Source: CAZNER01 sp964572065
GTDB taxonomy: Bacteria; Patescibacteriota; Dojkabacteria; JAHIVN01
Length of the DNA stretch: 5,701 nucleotides
Direction of reading: 5' to 3'
NCBI GenBank assembly: GCA_964572065.1
Contig: CAZNER010000113.1
Span: 1-5,701 of the forward strand
The position numbers were made by a program, and so were the translations under genes. How positions within the stretch are numbered: position 1 is the stretch's first letter; every line of letters starts with the position of its first letter. Below the pieces are notes generated by a model, which ran no database searches, was not told where the DNA came from, and saw only the letters and a program-made list of their open reading frames with translations. Shown here one piece after another: positions 1-5,424 of this stretch.

Positions 1-662
1 CTTCTGATTTTACTTGTGGAAAGGTAAAGGGAGTTGAAGTAGCTGTGTTAGCAAGACACGGAAAAAACCATTCAATTTGGCCGACAGGTGTTAACTTTAG
101 GGCAAATATAAAAGCATTTGAGAAATTAAAATGTACTCACATATTAGCAACTACAGCTGTAGGTTCCCTGAGGAAAAGTATAAAGCCCAACCACTTAGTA
201 TTTCCTGATCAGTTTTTAGATTTTACTCGAAAGCGTAATGTGACTTTTTTTGAGGAGGAGGTGGTTCATACACCAATGGCAGATCCTTTTTGTACAAAGT
301 TAAACAAGCTACTTAAGAATTCTGCAAAGGAATTAAAATTGGATTATCATAATGGGGGTACTTTAGTAACTATAGAGGGGCCTAGATTTTCAACTAGAGC
401 TGAATCAGAAATGTTTAGACTTTTAGGTGCAGATGTAATTAATATGTCGACTGTTCCAGAGGTAATATTAGCTAGAGAGGTAAAGATATGTTATGCAGCT
501 ATTGCTATGGCTACAGATTATGATTGCTGGAAGGATGATGAAGAACCTGTAACATGGGATCTGATTACTAAGAGGATGAAGAAGAATGCGAGTAATGTAA
601 AGGAGCTTCTATTAGATGTAATTCCAAAAATTAATTATTTAAAATGTGAATGTAGAAAATAA
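1..662 (+). CDS. mtnP: S-methyl-5'-thioadenosine phosphorylase (MTAP), 3' part; 5' end outside window
   Basis: This cytosolic enzyme splits methylthioadenosine, the by-product of polyamine and other SAM-dependent reactions, with phosphate into adenine and 5-methylthioribose-1-phosphate. The reading frame is open to the left edge (first whole codon at 3, reading SDFTCGKVKG). The GTG at 45 is therefore an internal valine, not a start, and about 40 N-terminal residues are missing. Visible family motifs are RHG (54-62, phosphate binding), TTAVGSL (150-170), VTIEGPRFSTRAES (366-407), NMSTVPEV (441-464) and TDYDCW (513-530). The two aspartates of TDYDCW mark MTAP and its preference for 6-aminopurines over the 6-oxopurine-specific PNPs. 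Similarity to eukaryotic/archaeal MTAP is high over the whole fragment. At the phosphate-contacting Met-Thr of human MTAP this protein has Met-Ser, a conservative change. The stop TAA shares one base with the next gene's ATG. Family assignment is very secure; strict specificity (MTA versus methylthioinosine) is inferred. Confidence 0.95.
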   Translation, partial: SDFTCGKVKGVEVAVLARHGKNHSIWPTGVNFRANIKAFEKLKCTHILATTAVGSLRKSIKPNHLVFPDQFLDFTRKRNVTFFEEEVVHTPMADPFCTKLNKLLKNSAKELKLDYHNGGTLVTIEGPRFSTRAESEMFRLLGADVINMSTVPEVILAREVKICYAAIAMATDYDCWKDDEEPVTWDLITKRMKKNASNVKELLLDVIPKINYLKCECRK

Positions 663-1201
663 TGCAAGAATTAATACCAAAATTAAATAAAAAAATTAGG
701 AGAGTAAAAGATTTTCCTAAGAAGGGGATTGTATTTTGGGATATGACAACACTTTTCCGTGACGCGGAAGCATTTCGTGATGTGATAGATGCCTTTGTTA
801 ATCAGTATAAAGATAGAGATATAGCTTGTATAGCAAGTATTGAAAGCAGGGGGTTTATTATTGGTGGAGTTGTTGCCTATTTATTAGGTATAGGTTTTGT
901 TCTAATTAGAAAAAAGGGCAAGTTGCCATATGATACAATTGAGGAAAGTTATGAAAAGGAGTATGGAGCAGATACTATAGAAGTCCATACAGATGTTATC
1001 AAAAAAGATGATAAAGTTGTTGTTCTTGATGATCTTTTAGCTACAGGAGATACTGCTAAAGCAGCATGCAGACTAGTAGAAAGATTAGGTGGTAAAGTCG
1101 TAGAATGTGCATTTATAACAGAATTTACTGATTTAGGTGCAAGTAGTAATTTCAAAGGTTACGATATATTTAGTCTTATTAAATGTAAAGAGACTGAGTA
1201 A
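662..1201 (+). CDS. apt: Adenine phosphoribosyltransferase
   Basis: This cytosolic type I phosphoribosyltransferase makes AMP and pyrophosphate from adenine and PRPP. At 179 aa it is the usual full length for the family. In order it shows the N-terminal hood FPKKGIVFWDMT (residues 18-29), the ESRGF loop (61-65), RKKGKLP (83-89), EYG (100-102, at the catalytic glutamate of human APRT) and the PRPP-binding loop VVVLDDLLATGDT (119-131) with its paired aspartates. All expected motifs are present and it looks functional. The start is fixed by ATG at 662, which overlaps the upstream TAA as TAATG; there is no Shine-Dalgarno site, so translation probably depends on termination of the MTAP gene (inference). 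The pairing makes biochemical sense because MTAP produces the adenine that this enzyme consumes. The gene ends 24 bases from the convergent thioredoxin-fold gene. Confidence 0.96.
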   Translation: MQELIPKLNKKIRRVKDFPKKGIVFWDMTTLFRDAEAFRDVIDAFVNQYKDRDIACIASIESRGFIIGGVVAYLLGIGFVLIRKKGKLPYDTIEESYEKEYGADTIEVHTDVIKKDDKVVVLDDLLATGDTAKAACRLVERLGGKVVECAFITEFTDLGASSNFKGYDIFSLIKCKETE

Positions 1202-1225
1202 ACACTGTATTGTTTTTGAATTTAA
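1202..1225. other. Convergent intergenic gap with a short T-run
   Basis: Only 24 bases separate the stops of apt (plus) and the thioredoxin-fold gene (minus). On the plus strand the gap carries TTTTT at 1213-1217, which could serve as an archaeal-type oligo-T terminator for the salvage operon. No hairpin is visible, and the minus strand has no T-run of note just after its stop. Transcripts of the two units may overlap at their 3' ends (inference). Confidence 0.3.
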
Positions 1226-2236
1226 TTAATTACATGTCGCATCAGATGAATTTCCTGAATCATCAAGAGTTTGCGAGCATTCTGATGGTGCATTCGTGAA
1301 TGCGGCACATACAGCATTCTTGAAATCCTCAGCTGTTCTATCTCCAGTATAATCTTTACCGTTAATTACAATGGCTGGTGATCCTGTTACTCCGAATTGT
1401 GTATTCAAATCAACATCAAGGGAGAGAAGTTCTACAGCTTCATCTTTTTGACATGTTTTTATTTGTTCTGTGTCTATGCCGACATTAGAAGCTATTTGTT
1501 CCCAGCATTCATCAATATTTTCATAATCACATTCTTCATTTGCAGCTAAAACAAATTCCCAAAATTTATCTTTTTGATATTTGTATGTACATAGTTCTCT
1601 TACTCCTTGATTTAGTTCTCCAATTCCATGCATTGAGCAATATAGGTTTTCATCGTCTAAGCAATATTCGCTTCCAGAATATCCATAGTCTTCACTATAA
1701 ATTACATAATGGGGTTCAAAATTAATATAGTCTTTTAATAAATCATAGACGGGGTTAACGAAATCCTCAGCTTGATTTCCATAAGGGCAATAACTCATTG
1801 TGAAAAGGTAAACGTCTGGTGTATCTTGTTGTGGATATTCTGCTACTTCATCTTCAAGTATAATTTCTAATCTTTCCGTATAAAGATATTTCCCATCTTT
1901 TGAAACATAAGAGTCATATTCTTGACCTGAGATTACAAGTTTAATTTTATAGAGTCCACTTTCTTCATCTATGCTGATTTCAGTTATATCTGATTCTGCT
2001 TGACCTTGCAGAACTTCTTCGTCTACATATTTTATTACTCTTTCTTTTATTTCCTCCTCGCTTAAAGACTTTGATCCTAGTATTGATCCATCAATAGGAG
2101 ACTTTAAGTTAAAAGGTAGATTAGTGAATCCTGAAGTTAAAAAGCTTAATACAATTACTAACGAAAGAATGCCGATAGCTATCCATTCTAGTTTGACGTT
2201 AATTGTTTTTTTTGAGTCCTTTTCCTTTTTTGCCAT
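1226..2236 (-). CDS. Membrane-anchored DsbA/GILT-like thioredoxin-fold protein with CPYG active site
   Basis: A 336-aa predicted thiol-disulfide protein acting outside the cytoplasmic membrane. A lysine-rich N-terminus (1-15) and one hydrophobic helix (about 18-36) form an uncleaved signal anchor, N-in/C-out. Residues about 57-125 form a small alpha/beta domain, with a 'GLYKIKLVISGQEYDSYVSKDGKYLY' style strand pattern (95-119) that often precedes thioredoxin domains in candidate-phylum proteins. The thioredoxin-like domain covers about 139-322: strand VYLFTMSY, active site C150-P-Y-G, a helical insertion, then the cis-proline loop GVTGSPAIVING (282-293). The motif is CXXG, so the resolving cysteine is replaced by glycine. 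C200-x-M-H-G followed by E-L-x8-C216 resembles the GILT signature (C-Q-H-G-x2-E-C-x2-N-x4-C) with the second Cys and the Asn changed. There are ten cysteines (150, 192, 200, 216, 236, 244, 262, 310, 320, 335), all in the outer domain, so structural disulfides are likely. The tail after 322 is Ser/Asp/Asn-rich. It is transcribed alone, divergent from the gene at 2410. The fold is secure; oxidase, reductase or isomerase role is unknown. Confidence 0.85.
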   Translation of the reverse strand: MAKKEKDSKKTINVKLEWIAIGILSLVIVLSFLTSGFTNLPFNLKSPIDGSILGSKSLSEEEIKERVIKYVDEEVLQGQAESDITEISIDEESGLYKIKLVISGQEYDSYVSKDGKYLYTERLEIILEDEVAEYPQQDTPDVYLFTMSYCPYGNQAEDFVNPVYDLLKDYINFEPHYVIYSEDYGYSGSEYCLDDENLYCSMHGIGELNQGVRELCTYKYQKDKFWEFVLAANEECDYENIDECWEQIASNVGIDTEQIKTCQKDEAVELLSLDVDLNTQFGVTGSPAIVINGKDYTGDRTAEDFKNAVCAAFTNAPSECSQTLDDSGNSSDATCN

Positions 2237-2248
2237 ATTTATTATTAA

Positions 2249-2300
2249 TAAAAGTAAAATGTTATTAGTATTATACTATAAAATTTTTGTTTTGCAATTA
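2249..2300 (-). promoter_or_regulatory. Candidate promoter of the thioredoxin-fold gene
   Basis: On the minus strand a TATA-like TTTTATAG lies at 2283-2276, about 45 bases before the ATG at 2236. It is preceded by an A-rich stretch that could hold a BRE, which would put transcription start near 2255 with a leader of about 20 bases. The same DNA can be read as a bacterial promoter: TTGCAA, 16 bases, then TATAAT (2275-2270). A 13-bp palindrome, TAGTATTATACTA (2266-2278), sits across it. No Shine-Dalgarno site precedes the start codon. In DNA this AT-rich such boxes are easily found by chance. Confidence 0.35.
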
Positions 2301-2409
2301 TAGGACATATCTTTTTATTTATATTGATAATATTAAGAGTGATTTTTTGGAATTTTAATTCAGCATTACTCCTGTTATAATTTATGAAATTAAATAAAGA
2401 AGTTGAGAT
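2301..2409 (+). promoter_or_regulatory. Candidate promoter region of the 142-aa membrane protein gene
   Basis: This is the plus-strand half of the 173-base divergent intergenic region. TATAAT at 2376-2381 (within GTTATAATTTAT) lies about 30 bases before the ATG at 2410, a distance suited to an archaeal TATA box with a leaderless or very short-leader transcript. A second TATA-like TTTATATT lies near 2318. No convincing Shine-Dalgarno site, stable hairpin or small gene is visible between 2237 and 2409. This is a by-eye assignment in very AT-rich DNA. Confidence 0.3.
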
Positions 2410-2838
2410 ATGCAGGTTATCTATACATTAGCAAGTTCGGTAATTTCCGGAATATTATTATTCTACTTGATGAATTATGCCTTAACGCCTTATTTAAGTG
2501 ATAAGATGTTAAGTATAAAAAATTTGATTATAGTATCTGTGTTTTTTGTACTCACAGTAGGATTGTTCTTTTCGGTATTTCATCAAATAATTGATAAATT
2601 ATTTTTTAGGAAATTTTATGAAAAACCAAAGATTGTTTTATCTTTAAGGCGAGGTATTTTATTAGGAATTTTACTAGTGAGTATTGCTTGGATTAAAATA
2701 TTTGGTTTTTTTGAATGGCATATTATTCTACTAATTGTTGTTTTAATTGTTCTCTTTGAAGCATTATTTGTTAGTATAGGAAGAAGTAGATCAAGTAATC
2801 AAAAGAAGAAAAGTGAAGGTCGAGAGGAAAAAGACTAG
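2410..2838 (+). CDS. Small four-helix integral membrane protein, function unknown
   Basis: A 142-aa protein that I cannot assign to a characterised family. Hydrophobic segments at about 5-25, 37-59, 80-99 and 103-123 suggest four membrane helices. Between helices 2 and 3 is a basic loop (about 63-80, FFRKFYEKPK...SLRR), and the tail is strongly charged and Lys/Ser-rich (about 127-142), so loop and tail are probably cytosolic. The third and fourth helices, an 'RRGILLGIL...FFEWHIILLIVVLIVLFEALF' pattern, recall small membrane proteins I associate with Patescibacteria, but this is memory of a pattern, not a match. No catalytic or metal-binding motif is visible and there is no cysteine. It precedes metG by 67 bases on the same strand and has its own upstream AT-rich region; its TAG stop lies inside a 16-bp palindrome. 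The start is the first ATG in frame and begins just before the first helix. That it is a real gene is likely from length and clean topology. Confidence 0.75.
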   Translation: MQVIYTLASSVISGILLFYLMNYALTPYLSDKMLSIKNLIIVSVFFVLTVGLFFSVFHQIIDKLFFRKFYEKPKIVLSLRRGILLGILLVSIAWIKIFGFFEWHIILLIVVLIVLFEALFVSIGRSRSSNQKKKSEGREEKD

Positions 2839-2844
2839 TCTTTT
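2829..2844. repeat. 16-bp perfect palindrome over the stop codon of the membrane protein gene
   Basis: AAAAGACTAGTCTTTT is identical to its reverse complement. It spans the TAG stop (2836-2838) and ends 10 bases before the AT boxes upstream of metG. As RNA it could form a 6-bp AAAAGA/TCTTTT stem with a CTAG loop ending in four Ts, a weak terminator shape. As DNA it could be a two-fold protein-binding site upstream of metG. Which, if either, is not decided by the sequence. Confidence 0.5.
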
Positions 2845-2905
2845 AAATTAATGTTTTATATGATATATAATTGCTTTAGTAATAATATTTGGATTATTTA
2901 ATTAA
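2845..2905 (+). promoter_or_regulatory. metG: Candidate metG promoter
   Basis: Two overlapping TATA-like elements, TTTTATAT (2854-2861) and ATATATAA (2863-2870), lie 35-50 bases before the metG ATG at 2906. Archaeal spacing would put transcription start near 2890, with a leader of about 15 bases. A TATAAT at 2866-2871 is also present, but no good -35 box precedes it. There is no Shine-Dalgarno site (TTAATTAAATG) and no T-box or riboswitch-sized leader. Confidence 0.35.
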
Positions 2906-4660
2906 ATGGAAATTTTAGTAGCAGTAGCATGGCCTTATGTAAATGGAGATTTGCATCTTGGACATATTGCTGGTGCTATATTGCCAGCGGATATCTTTGC
3001 AAGATTTAATAGACAGATAGGTAATGATGTGTTAATGGTTTCTGGGAGTGATTTCCATGGTACTCCAACTATAATAGCTGCTGAGAAATTAGGTATATCT
3101 CCAGAGAAGTTTGCTAAGAAATATCATAAAAGACATTTAGAGACTTTAAATAATCTTGGTGTGATTTACAATCTATATACAACTACAGATACTGATAATC
3201 ATAAAGATATTGTACAAAGATTATTTTTAGATTTGTATAAAAAGGGCTATATTGTTAAAAAGAAGACTAGACATTATTGGTCAGAAAAGGAAAAGAAGTA
3301 TTTGTTGGATAGATATATTGAAGGAGAATGTCCTTATTGTCATTATGATGGTGCAAGGGGAGATCAGTGTGATAAGTGTGGTAGAGTTTTAGATCCTACC
3401 GAGCTTATAAATCCAAAAAGCAAGTATGGTGATAAGAATTTGATTTTAAAAGAGGGAGAGGATTGTTTTCTTGATCTTCCTGCACTTCAAAAAGATTTGA
3501 TTAAATGGTTGGATAAACATCCAAATGTCAGAAATTGGAGGGACAATGTTATTAAATTTACAAGTGCATGGCTGGATGAGGGACTGAAGCAGAGACCTAT
3601 CACTAGAGATTTAGAGTATGGTATAAAGCTTCCTAAAGGTATAGATATTGAAAATAAAGAAGAGAAAGTTATATATGTTTGGGTTGAGGCTGTAACTGGT
3701 TATTGGTCAGCAGCAGTAGAGTGGAGTAAGAGGGTTAGTGGAGCGATCAAAGGTGGTGAGAATGATATAATTATTAATAGATATTCCGGGCAGAAAAAAA
3801 GTTGGAGAGATTTCTGGCTTAACAAATCCTGTAGACATTATTACTTTATGGGTAAGGATAATATAGTTTTTCATACTATTATCTGGCCTTCAATTTTAAT
3901 TGGATGGAATAAAGATAAAGAAGAGAAAATGCAGCTAGCTTATGACGTTCCTGCGAATGCATTTTTGAATTTAGAGGGAGATAAAATGAGTAAAAGCAGG
4001 CATTGGTTTGTAGATTTGGAATATTTAATTAAAACATACGGGCAAGATTTAGTTAGATATTATTTTACACTCAGGATGCCAGAGAATAAAGATAGTAATT
4101 TCAAATGGAAAGATTTTATTGATTCAAATAATAATATATTAGTTGCTAATTTAGGTAATTTTATTCACAGGATATTGAGTTTTGTCAATTCTAAATTTGG
4201 AGGTAAGATACCGGAAGGAGAAATAACTAATGAAGTTAGATTTGAAATTCGAGATGCTTTCAATGAAACAGAACAGCTTTTAGAGAAAGTTAAGTTATCG
4301 GAAGGACTACAGCGAGTTTTCAGGCTTGTTTCTTTTGCAAATAAATATTTTGATAGGGAAAAGGTCTGGAAGATTGTAGAGAAAGATAAGAAGAAGTCTG
4401 GAGATATATTGTATAACTGTATACAGATAATTGAAGCTCTAAGAGTTCTTCTTGCTCCTTTTTTACCAAATGCGACAAAAAAGCTTACTAAGATGTTAAA
4501 AAGAGAGGATATTGAGTGGAAAGTAGATGAAGACAACTGGAGATTTTCTGAGGTTAAAGCAGGAACTGTTTTAGATAAAGTAGAAGTTCTATTTAAAAAG
4601 TTAGATACGGAGATAGCAGAGAAGGAAAAGTTAAAATTAGGGAAAAAGATAAATATATAA
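2906..4660 (+). CDS. metG: Methionyl-tRNA synthetase, without C-terminal tRNA-binding domain
   Basis: This class I synthetase charges tRNA-Met, initiator and elongator, with methionine using ATP. Its 584 aa cover the core enzyme. The Rossmann fold opens with VAVAWPYVNGDLHLGH, where HLGH at 17-20 is the HIGH motif. SGSDFHGTP follows at 46-54. The connective-peptide zinc knuckle is C142-x2-C145...C155-x2-C158. The second knuckle (about 170-180, NPKSKYGDKN) has lost its cysteines, as in the E. coli enzyme, so one zinc is expected. VWVEAVTGYW (258-267) and the GKDNIVFH histidine (323) line the methionine pocket. KMSKS is at 360-364. The anticodon-binding helical bundle starts near 405, where N418 and R422 align with E. 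coli N391 and R395. The chain ends in a Lys/Glu-rich segment (about 555-584) with no EMAPII/Trbp111-like domain. Residues about 275-300 form a longer lysine/asparagine-rich loop before the WRDFW motif. It is probably the first gene of a run with the glycosyltransferase and tatD. Confidence 0.97.
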   Translation: MEILVAVAWPYVNGDLHLGHIAGAILPADIFARFNRQIGNDVLMVSGSDFHGTPTIIAAEKLGISPEKFAKKYHKRHLETLNNLGVIYNLYTTTDTDNHKDIVQRLFLDLYKKGYIVKKKTRHYWSEKEKKYLLDRYIEGECPYCHYDGARGDQCDKCGRVLDPTELINPKSKYGDKNLILKEGEDCFLDLPALQKDLIKWLDKHPNVRNWRDNVIKFTSAWLDEGLKQRPITRDLEYGIKLPKGIDIENKEEKVIYVWVEAVTGYWSAAVEWSKRVSGAIKGGENDIIINRYSGQKKSWRDFWLNKSCRHYYFMGKDNIVFHTIIWPSILIGWNKDKEEKMQLAYDVPANAFLNLEGDKMSKSRHWFVDLEYLIKTYGQDLVRYYFTLRMPENKDSNFKWKDFIDSNNNILVANLGNFIHRILSFVNSKFGGKIPEGEITNEVRFEIRDAFNETEQLLEKVKLSEGLQRVFRLVSFANKYFDREKVWKIVEKDKKKSGDILYNCIQIIEALRVLLAPFLPNATKKLTKMLKREDIEWKVDEDNWRFSEVKAGTVLDKVEVLFKKLDTEIAEKEKLKLGKKINI

Positions 4661-4683
4661 GAGTATTTAATATATGATTTGTT

Positions 4684-4688
4684 GTGAT
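4684..4688 (+). promoter_or_regulatory. Possible partial Shine-Dalgarno site of the glycosyltransferase gene
   Basis: GTGAT ends two bases before the ATG at 4691. It matches the 3' half of the extended AGGAGGTGATC anti-SD complement. Aligned that way, the position relative to the start codon is normal although the GGAGG core is absent. It is the only start in the window with any such match, and five bases may be chance. Confidence 0.25.
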
Positions 4689-4690
4689 TT

Positions 4691-5410
4691 ATGTTTTCAG
4701 TGATTATTCCAGCTTATAATGAAGAGAGATATTTACCGAGGCTTCTTGATTCTATAAAGAAACAGAAAGTACAGCCAAGCGAAATAATAGTTGCTGATGC
4801 AGATTCTGAAGATAGAACAAAAGAAATTGCTATAAAATATGGCTGTAAGATTGTAAAGGGGGGAAGAATTTCAGTTAGTAGAAATAATGGGGCTAAAGTA
4901 GCTAAGTCTAATATTATTGTTTTTATCGATGCTGATACCGAACTCCTAAATGAGGATTTCTTTAATAAAATTATAGGTACTTTTATAAAAAGAAATGCAG
5001 ATGTTGCTTCTTGTTATTTTTTACCATCAGATAAAAAAGTAAAGTATAGTATTCCAATGGCAGGCGTTAATGCATTTAAATTTATTTCTCATAAATTAAA
5101 GCAGAACAGAGTAACAGGAGGGGCTTGTATAATATCTACAAAGAATGCATTTAAAAAAGTAAATGGATTTAATACTCGAATGAGGAGTCATGAGGATAAT
5201 CATTTTTTTCAGAAATCAGTTAAACATGGATTGAAATTTATTATAATTCCGCAATTTATTCATACCTCAACAAGAAGATTCGAAAGAAAAAAGTTAAAAA
5301 AGATATTATTTCTTGGATTAATAAGTTTTATCGCTGGAACTATTGGAAGTGCTTGGGTCAAGAAGAAGAAAAAGAAAGCAGACAATGATTTTTGGGATGA
5401 TGTTATTTAA
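4691..5410 (+). CDS. Family 2 glycosyltransferase with C-terminal membrane helix
   Basis: A 239-aa GT-A fold enzyme that transfers a sugar from a nucleotide- or lipid-activated donor, probably at the inner face of the membrane to a glycan or lipid carrier. The acceptor is unknown. Motifs in order: SVIIPAYNEERYL (3-15) opens the nucleotide-binding fold; VADADSEDRT (34-43) stands where many relatives have a DDGS-type motif; GRISVSRNNGAKVAKSNIIVFIDAD (58-82) ends in the metal-binding DxD (D80-A-D82). TGGACIIS (142-149) and NGF (158-160) precede HED (167-169), the likely catalytic-base region. A hydrophobic segment at about 204-222 could be a single membrane helix or re-entrant anchor. It is followed by VKKKKKK (223-229) and an acidic aromatic end (DFWDDVI). 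The length suits a compact single-domain GT2. It starts 30 bases after metG and ends 14 bases before tatD, so co-transcription is likely. Family is secure; sugar and pathway (surface polysaccharide, S-layer or lipid glycosylation) cannot be told. Confidence 0.9.
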   Translation: MFSVIIPAYNEERYLPRLLDSIKKQKVQPSEIIVADADSEDRTKEIAIKYGCKIVKGGRISVSRNNGAKVAKSNIIVFIDADTELLNEDFFNKIIGTFIKRNADVASCYFLPSDKKVKYSIPMAGVNAFKFISHKLKQNRVTGGACIISTKNAFKKVNGFNTRMRSHEDNHFFQKSVKHGLKFIIIPQFIHTSTRRFERKKLKKILFLGLISFIAGTIGSAWVKKKKKKADNDFWDDVI

Positions 5411-5424
5411 GTGTATTATCTACT

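Noticed and set aside
45..662. GTG at 45 as the start codon of the MTAP gene
   Set aside because: The frame is open to the left edge and codons 3-44 encode residues that align with MTAP upstream of the RHG motif, so the true start lies outside the window.
949..1155. Minus-strand open frame of 68 codons
   Set aside because: Lies wholly inside apt, whose motifs are unmistakable; Ser/Thr-rich translation has no recognisable features.
1540..1725. Plus-strand open frame of 61 codons
   Set aside because: Antisense to the conserved thioredoxin domain, with low-complexity leucine/histidine-rich content.
1446..1800. Cysteine-rich region read as a zinc ribbon or ferredoxin
   Set aside because: The cysteines are spaced irregularly rather than as CxxC pairs, and the CPYG and cis-Pro motifs around them fit a DsbA/GILT-like fold with structural disulfides.
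2237..2409. Possible small gene, riboswitch or small RNA in the divergent gap
   Set aside because: No frame of useful length, no strong stem-loops and no motif beyond AT boxes; 173 bases suit two short promoters.
2845..2905. T-box or other methionine-responsive leader before metG
   Set aside because: Only 67 bases separate the genes, with no conserved T-box sequence or extended stem.
4165..4536. Minus-strand open frame of 123 codons
   Set aside because: Antisense to the anticodon-binding part of metG; Ser/Phe-rich translation typical of a shadow frame in AT-rich DNA.
5340..5380. A-rich run in the glycosyltransferase as a frameshift or sequencing error
   Set aside because: The frame continues through the polylysine codons (alternating AAG/AAA) to a natural stop 14 bases before tatD, and the protein has normal length.
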